Part shown: positions 1 through 11,182 of the stretch, in pieces
Position numbering within the stretch: the stretch's first letter is position 1
Layout of the letters: each line of letters begins with the position of its first letter
NCBI RefSeq assembly: GCF_000004195.4
Contig: NC_030678.2
Location: 59,923,378 to 59,987,377 of the forward strand
From: Xenopus tropicalis
Taxonomy: Eukaryota > Chordata > Amphibia > Anura > Pipidae
Reading direction: 5' to 3'
Length of the DNA: 64,000 nt
Notes under the pieces: generated by a model
The model's input: only the letters and a program-made list of their open reading frames with translations
Database searches by the model: none
Told to the model about the DNA's origin: nothing
Made by a program: the position numbers and the translations under genes

Positions 1-366
1 GTAAAAACGCGAGTTTTTCGGCGTCTTTACGATTTTTGCTTAAAAACGCGATTTTTTCGTAGCGTTAAAACTTGCGCGAAACGTTGCGCCTTTTAAGTTG
101 TAACGCTACGAAAAAGGCGCAACTTTGCGCGCAAGTGTTAACGCTACGAAAAAATCGCGACTTTGCGCAACTTTCGTAATGGCTATGAAAAACTCGCGTT
201 TTTACGCAAAAATCGTAAAGACGCCGAAAAACTCACGTTTTTACGCAAAAATCGTAAAGACGCCGAAAAACTCGCAAAAAATACGAAAAAGTCGCAAAAT
301 GTTCGTTTCCAATCGGAATTTTTCCAATTCGGATTCGAAATCGTGTCTTAGTAAATCAGCCCCTAG
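1..366. mobile_element. CpG-rich palindromic repeat, copy 1 (truncated by window edge)
   Basis: The segment is full of CpG dinucleotides in an otherwise CpG-poor region. It folds on itself around positions 60-160, where CGTAGCGTTAAAACTTGCGC-like sequence is followed by its inverted partner. The right arm carries two tandem units of about 36 bp (constant part ACGCAAAAATCGTAAAGACG, 205-270). It ends at GTAAATCAGCCCC. The same architecture recurs at 3880-4361, so this is an interspersed repeat. Short open frames here (125-373, 163-351) only translate the tandem units and are not genes. I do not know the transposon family. Confidence 0.75.
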
Positions 367-370
367 GTGT

Positions 371-2530
371 TAAGTTTAGAGATCTCTACCCTGCATCTAC
401 ATGACACCCCTTGCCTGCCACTCATTAATAAAGTGCTGTCTGTGCTGTATTCGTGGGGGAAATCTAAGTCTTTGTGCAACTAAACTGCACCTGTAGTGCA
501 AAGTACAGGGCAGGCTGCAAGGGTGCATGGTGGTTTGCATTGTTTTTTTGAGGTTGGCACCATCCTCCACAACGAAAAAAACATAGGAGCTATACCACAC
601 ACATTTAACCTAAATGCAACATTCTTTCGTATAATTACAGCATAATTGCTCTAAGTGAAATTAAATGCAAAATATTGTTCCAGAGGCACATATGTTTGGG
701 CACATATGTTTGCACCACCTAAGAAAGCTGTTTACAAATGCGCACAACTTGAGCCTGCAAGGGAAGGGACTTTGAATAAATTTATACACAGCTTGTTAAA
801 AACACACATAACAGATAACATTTATTGCTTTTATAGCACACCGTCAACAAAGATTAACTTTTAATATTTATAATAAAAAAAGTCATGTCCCTAATTACAA
901 AATTAGGCAAATTATACTATTACCAGGTGCAACTGTAACTTCTTATCTACAATATATAATAGCAAATTTTTATGCGTTCTATCTTTATCTTACCCTTTAT
1001 CCACAGTTTTTTCTAGGATATCCCTATGTTTCAAAATGGGGATACAGTGGGCAAAAAAGTTTCTTACTGTACCACATGTCACTATCCTGTTCTGCCTACC
1101 CAACAGTGGCCCCTCTCTGGCTTATCCATCAGACCATTTTAATTGTGGATAGCATGAGCACTGATACATCATGCACAACACTTTCCCACTATCATAGTGG
1201 GGAAAACATACAACGTATCGTAAATTCGAAGAACATCTTCTTACTCAAATGTGCTATTCATGTAAAACATAGCTTCTCATATGCTGATTAGAACGCCCTG
1301 TACTTAACACCTCAATAAGGATCAAACTGGTTTCTAGTTGGCATTTGCTTAACACCTCAAACAATATGTATTTTTTGTAGGAAAAATGTGCTTTTCTTCC
1401 TAGGATTCCTAAAATATATATCAAGTAATGGTTAATCATATTCCTACAGTTCTGTTGTACAGTAAAGAGACCCAGTGCCTGTTGTAAAGCATAAGGATTC
1501 ACATCCCTAAGGCCTGCAAAACTTCCATCTTCATAGCTTACAGATGACTGAAACCAGACATTCATATTCCCCTGAGGCCTCTAATGGAAATAAGTCAGAC
1601 AGCAGGCTGAAAAGATCTTGCCAATCTTTTTTACCTCCATGTTAGGGAAATAAAAAAAACTGTAGCCCTGTGGATTTTAGATAATTATGATGGTATTTAA
1701 ACACTGCATGATGTTCAGAGATTTGGAGAGACTTTACAAAACAAATTATCTATATCCTCATTACATGATATATATAAATGATAAAGATCAAAGCTCAAAA
1801 TAAAAACTAGAATTAATGTCCCCCAGCTGAAAAGCAAAATGTACAATCTTAGAAATTATATTTACTGTACATAAATACACAAATGTTTTTCTTATATGTG
1901 TGATACCTTTAAGAAAGTGTCACTTACAGGGTCACATAGCACCTGCCTGCCATAACTCAAATCTTTGTTATAATGTTAAAAACAGTAGCACCATGTCTAT
2001 TATTTATCACCACCCAGGATTGCTACATACATTTTTTAATAGGAAAGTTATACAGTTAAAAAGAGTAAACCTCTCCTTAAGTAAACCAGAATTTTGATTT
2101 ATAGAAATGTATCCCAGACTCCACGAGGATGTATTTTGCAGAAATGTTTCCAAAACAATTCAGAATGCAGACCTGTTTCCAAAATGACTTTTGTGAAGCT
2201 TTTTTTTCTTTTTAACCATTAAAGGAATGTATTAACATTGTTGATAGCTTATAGGATCAATAAATTGTACACTTCACACTCTGAGTCAGCAAACTTTAGT
2301 CTCGTCCAACAAAAGACTAGCACAAAATTGGCTTCTTTACTTCTTGCTTTTTTAGCATTCCACAGACATGTTTGTCAAACATCATTACTCTTCTTGACTA
2401 TAAGGGGTCTGTTTTGTATGGTTTACCTTGTTAGCTGCTATCTAGTGGGTAAATGAGATTTGTAATCTTACTTCAGACAATAGCTCGCCACAGAAGTAAG
2501 AGGCAGCCAGGTTGGTAAACAAAGGTACAG
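371..2530. other. Apparently unique non-coding DNA
   Basis: AT-rich sequence with short chance open frames only (longest about 103 codons, minus strand at 1254-1565, with no recognisable domain). I see no transposon ends, tandem repeats or splice-bounded exons. Confidence 0.5.
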
Positions 2531-2539
2531 AAGAACAGG

Positions 2540-2710
2540 AACAGCACCTCTTGTCTTTGTAGATTAAAATGCCTTTATTGCAAAGTTTTCTGGGGCAAAC
2601 AACAACAGCAGCAACGTTTCAGGTCACATAAGACTTTTTATCAAGCTTGATAAAAGGTCTTATGTGACCTGAAACATTGCTGCTGCTGCTGTTGTTGTTT
2701 GCCCCTGAAA
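2540..2710. mobile_element. Fold-back element with GAAACGTT/AATAAA cassette
   Basis: Arms at about 2592-2646 and 2647-2706 are inverted copies meeting at an AAGCTT centre with almost no loop. Both carry GGGGCAAACAACAAC and a CAG/CTG-rich run. The antisense (left) side holds AACGTTTC at 2613-2620 and TTTATT (AATAAA on the minus strand) at 2574-2579. The same cassette layout occurs at 6240-6665 and 49981-51010, so this looks like a member of a wider fold-back family. The right arm is slightly degenerate (GAAACATT). Confidence 0.75.
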
Positions 2711-3570
2711 AATAGTTTTCAGGTGTAAGTTATTGGGAACCTATGGGTACTGCAAGTGAGGCTGTGAGAGATGTTTGGGATTTGTAGTGCCATCCAAAAC
2801 TAGGGGGAACAGTAGTGGTTGGGTAGCCCCAACAATGGTTCACAGGTGATATAAGTTCAAATTACAATATATGTAGGAGAGAAGGGGAGTGTGATAAGTA
2901 TGGGAAATAAGAGTTAATTGTCACTTAACCAAAGGCCAACAGTGCTTCAAGGCACAAGATTTCTTAAAGGGGCATGTGAGGGGCCTGAAGCATGTTGTGT
3001 AATTTACTACTAAATTACAACATTTTGCAGGCTTTTATGAGAAGCCTGCTACATTCAACATCCTTCCATGGTTCATCACATCTGTATATGCAATGGATGT
3101 TTTCCACAGTAAAGATTTACCTAAATATCTATCTAGTCCTACTGATGGCCCCATTTCACTGGACTATTGTGCATGAAAAGAATCTTCCCAAGCACATATT
3201 CGTGGTTTTCTTGCATGAATAACAATGTCTCTCTTTACATTTCCCTGCTACTGTTTTTTTTTGTTTTTTTTAAACACCAGTTTTTTAACTCAGCTTTACC
3301 CTTAAAAACCTGTCTTGTTCATTGGTTCCAAGCCAGCAAAAACATTTTGGCAGCAGCCAATGATATTAGTCAACAAGATAACTGCTAGGTAGTATAGGAA
3401 GGTGAGTACAGGTGGCACAACCTTCTCCATTCTAGCAGAGGAAACAACTTCATCCAGTTGATATCCTAAAAGAAAAATTATACCTTCAGAATGTATACTT
3501 AATGAACAGATCATTTATATAATAATACGGTAAATATTAAAGAATCTTATCAAATAGTCAAATAGCAATC
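2711..3570. other. Unique or unidentified non-coding DNA
   Basis: Contains TGGGATTTGTAGTGCCATCC near 2778, a phrase that loosely resembles one at 42156 and may be ancient repeat DNA. No coding signal is visible. Confidence 0.4.
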
Positions 3571-3571
3571 A

Positions 3572-3738
3572 TTGGGCCAGATTAAATTTGGTGGGAAAAA
3601 GATTTATCATGTTTAAAATAATGGTCGATATTTAATTTGAGATGCAATTCAATTCAGAAAAACATATCTCATGATCTATCACATGAGAGCTCTAGTGAAG
3701 TCTAAGGGAAAAAACTGTAACTCAAATTGAACCTTGTC
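3572..3738. mobile_element. Short fold-back MITE, GGCCAGATT-end family
   Basis: Starts with GGGCCAGATTAAATTT and ends with an inverted AAATTGAACC-like sequence; the interior has inverted CATGAGAG/CTCATG-type segments. A related element with the opposite end (GAATCTGGCCC) lies at 61578-61758. Boundaries are approximate. Confidence 0.45.
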
Positions 3739-3879
3739 CCTAAGTTTTCATGATGTCATAAACCATGAGATAACTTTTTCTCACTGAAATGAATCTATGT
3801 GATGCCCTGTGTGTTCCCTTCAGAGGTAACCTGAAATAAAAAAAAAAACAATTGTCAGGAAGAAGTTTGGAAATACGGG

Positions 3880-4361
3880 CCGAATGCGTCCGATTGCGTT
3901 TTTTTCGTAATGATCGGTAATTTTGCGATTTTTTCGGCGTCTTTACGATTTTTGCGTAAAAACACGTGTTTTTCGGCGTCTTTACGATTTTTGCGTAAAA
4001 ACGCGAGTTTTTCTGAGTCTTTACGATTTTTGCGTAAAAACGCGAGTTTTTCGTAGCCATTACGAAAGTTGCGCAAAGTCGCGATTTTTCCGTAGCGTTA
4101 AAACTTGCGCGAAATGTCGCGCCTTTTAAGTTTTAACGCTACGAAAAAGGCGCGACTTTGCGCGCAAGTGTTAACGCTACGAAAAAATCGCGACTTTGCG
4201 CAACTTTCGTAATGGCTACGAAAAACTTGCGTTTTTACGCAAAAATCGTAAAGACGCCGAAAAACTCGCAAAAAATACGAAAAAGTCGCAAAATGTTCGT
4301 TTCCAATCGGAATTTTTCCAATTCGGATTCGAAATCGTGTCTTAGTAAATCAGCCCCCTAG
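3880..4361. mobile_element. CpG-rich palindromic repeat, copy 2 (near complete)
   Basis: Same element as at 1-366, here with both arms. The left arm (3910-4110) carries three units of about 36 bp built on GTCTTTACGATTTTTGCGTA; the right arm (4150-4280) carries one inverted unit, so unit number differs between arms and between copies. The centre (4098-4150) is a nested inverted repeat of CGTAGCGTTAAAAC. The right end is identical to copy 1 (GTAAATCAGCCCC). CpG density is far above the surroundings. Confidence 0.8.
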
Positions 4362-6100
4362 AAAAATGTATTTTTATGGAAAATGTTTGCTTAGATGAAA
4401 CAGTGTTTTAATTATGGGTTGTTTTACGCAATGTATTTTTATAGAGATATACAATGTTCAGGGGCTTGGTTTCCCTTTAATTGATGGGGGAAAAATTTTC
4501 ACTTCTGAGGCCAAACTGGCAGCTGGTCTGCAATGTATGTTATTGCCTTTGCCTGGATGTATTTTTACATGGTTTTAAAAGGCTTTGATTTTCACAATCA
4601 ATTCCTTTGGTATGTAATTACTTTATAAATAGATAACATATGAGTACCTGCTGTCAATTTCAGCATTGCTATATGATTCTTCTCACTAGTTTTCCACTCA
4701 GTGGACAAGTAGGGTTCATCCACACTTCTCACTGTGCTGTGTTTCTCCACATCTCTACAAGTGAATTATTTTGAGACCTTAGCTTCCTCCACAAAGCTTT
4801 TTAGTTTGGTATTCATGGATTCTTACATTAAGGGATACCCTGCAGGTTCTAAAGAATCTTATAGATGCTCCACCCAGGCTTATTGACAACTAAGAAAGCC
4901 CTTGTTTTCATTTTGTTGAGAGTGTCTTGTAAACATCCTCTACACAAGATCCAAATCTATGCAAACTGTCACGATAATGAAAAAGAGAGATTGTTGTAAA
5001 CACTACATGATATTTAGTTGAATAAAGAATGTATCCTTTTAATTTACGGTTCATTTTTCAGGTTAATTTACAATTAAATTTTTAGGTTTTCAATTTTTGT
5101 TGAGTTTACTCTTTTTAATGATGACTACTAGGCCTGTGAACTGAATTGTTCATTGCATTCGAAAAGGAGCACTGTGTTAGTAATTCATAGTGGTACTCTG
5201 TAACTATAAAGCCATCCATTTCTAGTCAGCACAAAAACATGTTATTTATTAGTGAGAAGTAAGAAAAGAGCTGAAGCTGAAATATCACAAGCCAAGTAAT
5301 TTGTGGTGAAGGAAGTTATCCATATGTTTCACCCCATGGTCTTTTAACGATTACTTAAGTACTGCAGCAAAACACATTTCTTTAAACAACAATTAACATG
5401 GTGTGAGTAAATCAGTATTATTTCTGGTTAAATTACAACAATGACACTTTAATATTTATATTGCTAGAAAATCTAGTAAATTAGAGTGATGGATACAGAA
5501 TATAATATGCCACAGCCAATGTACAATACATTATATATACTGTAAGATATAATATATCCTTAAGAATACTTTGTGATTGATTTGAATCACTGCTTATTGT
5601 TGTCACTTCTAAAAAATGACTCTGATTTTGTAGTATAAGAAATAATATTTTAATATAAGAAATAATATACCCCCTACTTCTAAATATAATATAAGAAGAC
5701 ACCTTAGAGTTCCCTAAGCTGAAGCAGCCTGCAGCACTTTGCTTTTTATGGTTATGAAATTCCATGGTGACTTCTAATCTCATTATGTTTTACAGGAAGG
5801 GGTGGATTGTATATACATTAGAGCAAAACCCAGTGCTATATAAATTATTTAATAAAGTTGTTCATTCAGTTACAGGAACATTAAAACGGTATTGGTCCTA
5901 TTTCAAGGATGATGTTGTCTCATTGCCTTGAGCTGCTGCATTGGCTGTAGGCATCTCTTTCCCATTGAAAGACGCAGCAGGAAGTTGACAAGACAATCTT
6001 AGATACTTTCTTCCTCCTCAACTAAATGTTGCTAAAAAGGTTGTTTACATAGACAACAATGCTTATGCAATCCTGTCCCAATAGCATGGTTACTATATTT
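4362..6100. other. AT-rich non-coding DNA
   Basis: No gene found. A short imperfect tandem (AATATAAGAAATAATAT type) lies at about 5635-5700. Open frames are short and featureless. Confidence 0.5.

Positions 6101-6103
<3 letters not shown>

Positions 6104-6133
<30 letters not shown>
6104..6133. repeat. (TA)n microsatellite
   Basis: Uninterrupted TA dinucleotides, about 15 units. It directly precedes a fold-back cassette element, as a similar tract does at 33582-33601. Confidence 0.95.
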
Positions 6134-6136
<3 letters not shown>

Positions 6137-6139
6137 TCC

Positions 6140-6665
6140 ACAGATTTTCAGCACACCAAACCCATAGCGTAAATTACCTGGGTGCTACCTCCATGTATCC
6201 AATTATCCAGAAATCCAAAATATCGGGTGCACACCAGGGTATTCTTTTAAAAATAAAACATTACTTTTATTTACTGATAAAACAGGCCAACGTTTCGGTC
6301 TCCTTCTAAGACCTTTATTAAGACCATATACACAGTTAAAAGCAGCAAATAAATAGATAAAACACTCATCCAACCCCACTCTGCCACCCCAATCACATGT
6401 CAGGAGAATAAACCCTGCATGTAGGTTAAAACATATCTTAACCATTGTTGTACATCAGGAATCATGTGGAGCAACAAATACAGCAAGTTAAAAACGTTCA
6501 TATTAATCTACTGACATAGAAAGTGCATATCTCAGAGCAGATACTCTCACTTTCTGTATCTGTAAAAGACTGTGGAAGCAGCCGAAACGTTAGCTGTATG
6601 CTTTAAATAAACAAACTACATTTCTTTTCATTCTAAGTCCTGTGAGTGTGGCTTCTATTTTCTGC
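6140..6665. mobile_element. Inverted pair of GAAACGTT/AATAAA cassettes
   Basis: An antisense cassette (TTTATT at 6266-6271, AACGTTTC at 6289-6296) faces away from a sense cassette (GAAACGTT at 6584-6591, AATAAA at 6606-6611, then GTGAGTGTGGCTTCT). About 290 bp separates the two GAAACGTT motifs. The left margin has CAGCACACCAAA and CTGGGTGC, also present at 33620-33655, indicating a shared family. Unlike 2540-2710, the two arms are diverged and only the cassette cores match. Confidence 0.6.
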
Positions 6666-7093
6666 AGACTTTATATCCTTTTTGAATTTCTGCACCCAGG
6701 CAAACTAACACCATATTTAACGTGACTGTTGCTTTTTTATATATATTATCTGATGTACTAGGCTGGCCAGTTATGAATTGCCTCTAGAATTAATGTTATA
6801 GGCAGTAAGGGTGACAAATAACAAAATTATTGGAAAGCTATGGGGCCAACTACACAAACAAAGATGGATTTAATGTTTGGTCTTGTTCTGTGTAGCATTT
6901 CCAAGTAGTGGGAGTTTCCTGGGGATAGACTGTTGCACAGATAATTCAGTGCAATATAGCTGTCCCATAGCCTGTTTGCAGCATTCAATATTTTTTCCCA
7001 AAAACAAAACAAAATATAGAAAAGAAAATACAAAACCTGTCCGGCTTTAACTAACTTCAGAGCTCATTTCACTGTCTATCAAGCACAAAAAAA

Positions 7094-7424
7094 GTGCAGG
7101 AAAGGGATCTGTTATCCGTAAACCCATTTTCAGAAAGCTCTGAATTATGGAAACCCTGTCTCCCATAGACTCCATTTTATTCAAATAATTCAGATTTTTA
7201 AAATTGATTTCCATTTTCTCTGTAATAATAAAACAGTACCTTGTACTTGATCCCAACTCATATATAATTCATCCTTATTGGAGGCAAAACAAGCCTATTA
7301 GGTTTGGTTAATGTTTTATTGATTTTTTAGTAGACTTAAGGTAGGAGATCCAAATTATGGAAAGACCCCTTATCCGGAATACCCTTGGTCCCAAGCATTC
7401 TGGATAATGGATCCTACACCTGTA
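7094..7424 (-). mobile_element. MITE with TACAGGTATGGG ends, near complete
   Basis: Right end (CCTACACCTGTA) matches the inverted terminal repeat of the better copy at 25151-25468. The interior has the shared phrases ACCTTGTACTTGATCCCAAC and GGAGTCTATGGGAGACAGGG in reverse orientation. The left end has decayed to GTGCAGGAAAGGG. Non-autonomous, no coding capacity. Confidence 0.8.
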
Positions 7425-9230
7425 TTTTTCACTTACAAGTCTGTTAAATACACACACAAACGCAGGGCTTGCAGCTTGTGCTTTCCCCCAAGTTGTCTTT
7501 CTCTACATGTTGACTTTCCTATACAGTGGCATCTCTGCTCCTTTTCCTCATTCCTCATTCACAGGCGCAACCTAATTATCTGGTAGCTACCTGACTTGGA
7601 AACCATTCAACCTGGAGTGGCCTTGTGGAATGGAAGCACTCCTCTACTCTTCTTTATTCAATCAAGGGACCCTGACAAATAGCTTTTTTTTACGCTGAAC
7701 TGGAGAAATACAAAAAAAAAAAAACATATTTACCATACACAAGACAGTAATCTGGAATTTTTTTATACCTGATACCTTGCATAGTTTAGAGGGAGAAAGC
7801 AAGTTTATACACAGGTAAAAAATATTGTCACAGGCAGTAGTTGGTACAACATCTAATCATATGGGGTCATCTCTGGTCATTAGCAGTGACATCCCTCAAC
7901 CCCAAAAAAGTTTTAAAGGAGCCACACACACAATATCTCATGTAGGTGAGTACACCATTTACTGTGACCACTTTCTGTGACTGTTTTATTACAAAACCAG
8001 GGATATTTACAGTATATGAAGTTGGTTCTTAGTTGCTTTAAAGCCTCTTTACTCTTTTAGGAAGGGTTTCCACTAGATTTAGGAACAGTGCAGGTAGGAT
8101 TTACTTGGACAGACAGGTGTCTAAAAACATTATATTTTGTGTAATTCCTCTAGTACAGAACTCTGCTATTCTGCATCCTTCATCAATAATACTACCAATA
8201 TGAAAAAGCACTTTTATAATATATGCAAGGTAGACTTTCAATATCTTTTTAGTTCTTCTGTCACTTCCAGTATTTCAATTGATTTTTTAGATTCAGAAGC
8301 ATCAGATCAGGTTAAATCAATGTGCTGGACAACATCTTCTTTCCATCACAATCCTGCAACTATGTATTAGCTTAAATGATGCATTCTGACTGCAGTAAGC
8401 CAATTGTGAAGCACCAAGCTGAGACTATCACATCAGGAGCTGTCAGGTCAGGATACTGAAAGTCAAATATGAACACAGTTTGTTCCATATAAGATGAGAA
8501 TATGACACTTTGTGCTGACTCAAGTTGCCTTATGTTTTTGTAGATGAAAAATGTTTTGAAAAATATAGGGGAGGGGGGTATGTTGATAATCTGCCTTGTA
8601 ATTCTTTCAGAAATGTTTCACAGATTCTACATTTGGATTTATGCCACAGTGCTGCTGTAGCCCCCTTATTTTTGTTAAACTCCCACTTTCAGTAGTCTGT
8701 AAAGAATATGTTTTGGCAACACAAGCTTCTGCATTAGTAAGGATTACTCTTCAACATACTAGGGGACTTTACTCTGAAACAGGTACAGAATATGAGTTGG
8801 AGCCAGGGTGTTATAACTTGGGCCTGACTAATTCATAAATAAAGTAGTACCCTATTTTGCCCTCTTCGTTCCATCATGTACTTCTAGTGCTATTATATTC
8901 TGAATGAGTCACTTTCTCTTATGTCTCAGTTGAAAACGTGGAGCTCACAGCAGCAACTTATGCAATATAAAATCTGCCATTGGTATAGGCAGCCCTTAAC
9001 ACTGACCAGTGATTGCCCATACATTCCACAGGTGTATTTTAAGTCTTTACCACAGATTAGGCAACAAGGGCACATTTTATATATACCGCATATGCTGTGG
9101 TGCATATTATGCAGTGTTTAATTTTAATATTTTGTCCTGTGTGGGTGTAATGGAATCTTTAATCTTTCCTGAGTGACCATGTTTCTACATGTTGCACAAC
9201 CATAATACAATTATGGGGATCAGCGGGCAT
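7425..9230. other. Non-coding DNA without identifiable elements
   Basis: Only short open frames (up to 77 codons). No clear repeat ends, splice-bounded exons or RNA genes noticed. Confidence 0.45.
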
Positions 9231-9231
9231 T

Positions 9232-9233
<2 letters not shown>

Positions 9234-9264
<31 letters not shown>
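9234..9264. repeat. (TA)n microsatellite
   Basis: Uninterrupted AT dinucleotide tract of about 15 units. Confidence 0.95.
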
Positions 9265-9268
<4 letters not shown>

Positions 9269-9294
9269 CCCATAGTGTTACAGTTACAGATATT

Positions 9295-10190
9295 CACAAG
9301 TAGTTACACGACCATATAAAAGCACAAGGCCACAGGCACAGGCAAGGCAAAAGCAGACACTGAGGGAGGGAGGGGCAGGGGAGCAAGACCAGAGATGGGT
9401 AGATAGAGGACAGGAGTTCCAGACCTAGCAAGACCAGAGAGGGACAAAGGGAAGGATACACAGAGGGAAAGAGGCCAGAGATTGGTGTATGGGGGGAGGG
9501 AGCAGCAGATGCAGCATAACCAAAGGGGAAAAGAGGTTGAGGGGGCAGAGGGAGTGAGACACAGTAGATTTTATATTGATGGAGGGAGGGTGGGAACAGC
9601 AGAGGGTTTTTATGTTTTTTTATTGAAAACTTAATTAGAAAGAATTCACATAACTCAGACCGACATGCCGCCCAATAATTCCAACTTACAACCAAAATTC
9701 ACCCCCCAGTCCACTGGCCAAATGTCCTGATGAAGAACCTGACAATTGGACAAAAGTCTCAGTCCTAGGAAGAGTTTATGCCTTTGCCATGGATTTCCAG
9801 AAGAGGATGATGGAAAATCAAAACTATTTACATCCATATGAATTTGTTGCTCCCAGTGGTCTAAAGGAGCAAAATCCAAAATAGTGAGCTTGGCAGGTCC
9901 AGAAAGCTCCAAATCCCATGTCAGAACACAGTCTAATAACAATGTTAAAACTCTTAGAAAACCTGGGAGAAACATATTGTTACCTGAACTATGGCCCCAT
10001 GGTAGAGCAAGAAGAGGGACACAGAGTGGGAGAGAAATTGAGACCTGAGAGGAAGGGAAAGAGGGAGTGAGACTGGAGAAGGAGTAGCAAGAGAATGTGC
10101 TGTTTGAAGAAAGGAAGTAGGGAAAGTCAGACAAGAGGGGGACAGGCTGGATGAAAAATTGTGGGGAAAGTAAGCAGTTGTAACAGCTTT
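9295..10190. other. Purine-rich tracts around an open but unassigned segment
   Basis: Plus-strand GA-rich runs occupy about 9355-9600 and 9995-10165. They create pyrimidine-biased minus-strand open frames rich in Ser, Leu, Pro and Phe (the longest, 222 codons at 9655-10323, includes MITE sequence and starts with TTG). Between them, plus-strand 9714-9882 is also open but ends in two adjacent stops. No domain is recognisable; composition explains the openness best. Confidence 0.45.
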
Positions 10191-10194
10191 GTCT

Positions 10195-10410
10195 TTTAGT
10201 TATAAACAGCAGAGAGAAAAGGCCCATCTCTGTTTTAATCAAATAATTCAATTTTGTAAAAATGATTTTATCTTTCTTAAATAATACCTTGTACTTGATC
10301 ATAGCTAAGATATGTGGTGGCAAAACAATCCTATTGGGCTTATTTAATGTGGTGGCAAAACAATCCTATTGGGCTTATTTAATGTTTAAATTTTTTGATT
10401 TATAGGTATG
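10195..10410 (-). mobile_element. Fragment of the TACAGGTATGGG MITE with internal duplication
   Basis: Shares ACCTTGTACTTGATC and CTATTGGGCTTATTTAATG with the copies at 7094 and 25151. A segment of about 36 bp (GTGGTGGCAAAACAATCC...) is duplicated in tandem at about 10312-10383. Both terminal repeats are missing. Confidence 0.75.
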
Positions 10411-10685
10411 AAGAGGGGTCAACAATACTGTTCTCCAATGCAACCAATTTTACATCTTGTTTTATGGATTGTTATGGATTTTTATGCATTAATGCAAATT
10501 AATTTATTTGCCAAAGTTGTAATTCATTAGGCAAAATGTTATTTTTGGTTTTACATTCCCTTTCCCTTTAGTACCACTTCTATTGGGACTTTATCAGGTA
10601 ATGTGGGGAAGAGTCTCAAAGCCTATGATCTAACATTCTTGATAAAACATGGAAAGTACAAAAAAAACCACTTGTACCTCTAAAG

Positions 10686-10948
10686 CAGGGATCCCCAACC
10701 TTTCTTATTCGTGAGCCACAGTAAAATGTAATGGAGAGCAACAAAAGAATCATAAAATTTTATGGCAAATAAGGGCTAAGATTGGCTATTAGGTAGCCTC
10801 TACGCACACTATCAGCTTACAGGGGCTTTATTTGGTAGTAAATCTTGTTTTTATTCAACCAAAACTTGCCACCAAGTCAGGAATTGAAAAATAACCACCT
10901 GGTTTGGGGGCACTGAGAGCAATATCCAAGGGGCTGGTGAACAACATA
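10686..10948 (+). mobile_element. hAT-like repeat with CAGGGATCCCCAACC end
   Basis: The left end CAGGGATCCCCAACC resembles hAT-superfamily termini. The right terminal repeat is not visible, so the copy is truncated, apparently where the hAT MITE at 10975 begins. Confidence 0.6.
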
Positions 10949-10974
10949 TAACGATCAGTGAATCTGTTCTGTTG

Positions 10975-11182
10975 TTGACATATGTCTTTTTTTTTAAGGT
11001 GCGCAACAATTTTTTTTTAACACATGTGGAAATTTTTTTTGCCACACACAACAATTTTTTGGACGATGGCGATTTTTTTGACTCGCTGCAAATTTTGTCA
11101 GTTGTTTTACAAGAAAACTGCCAATGGCGCAACGTACACATTCGCCACAAATCTATGCCTGGCAAATTATTTCAACACTACT
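10975..11182. mobile_element. Decayed hAT MITE (TAGTGATG family)
   Basis: Interior matches the family at 19627-19986 and 29400-29627: repeated CACACAACAATTTTTT-type units, GCCAATGGCG, and a right part ATCTATGCCTGGCAAAT. Terminal TAGTGATG and target duplication are not recognisable. The small open frames here are repeat translations. Confidence 0.65.

Noticed and set aside
125..373. Lysine-rich frame with a repeated peptide (also 4158-4361 and 3740-4060)
   Set aside because: Translations of the 36-bp units in the CpG-rich palindromic element; no start context or domain.
9714..9882. Plus-strand open segment that looked exon-like
   Set aside because: It ends in two adjacent stops, has no splice context that I can support, and the encoded peptide is not recognised. 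Opposite strand is also open, pointing to composition.
9655..10323. 222-codon minus-strand open frame, the longest in the window
   Set aside because: It begins with TTG inside a MITE fragment and runs through pyrimidine-rich sequence; no recognisable domain or codon signal. Best explained by composition.
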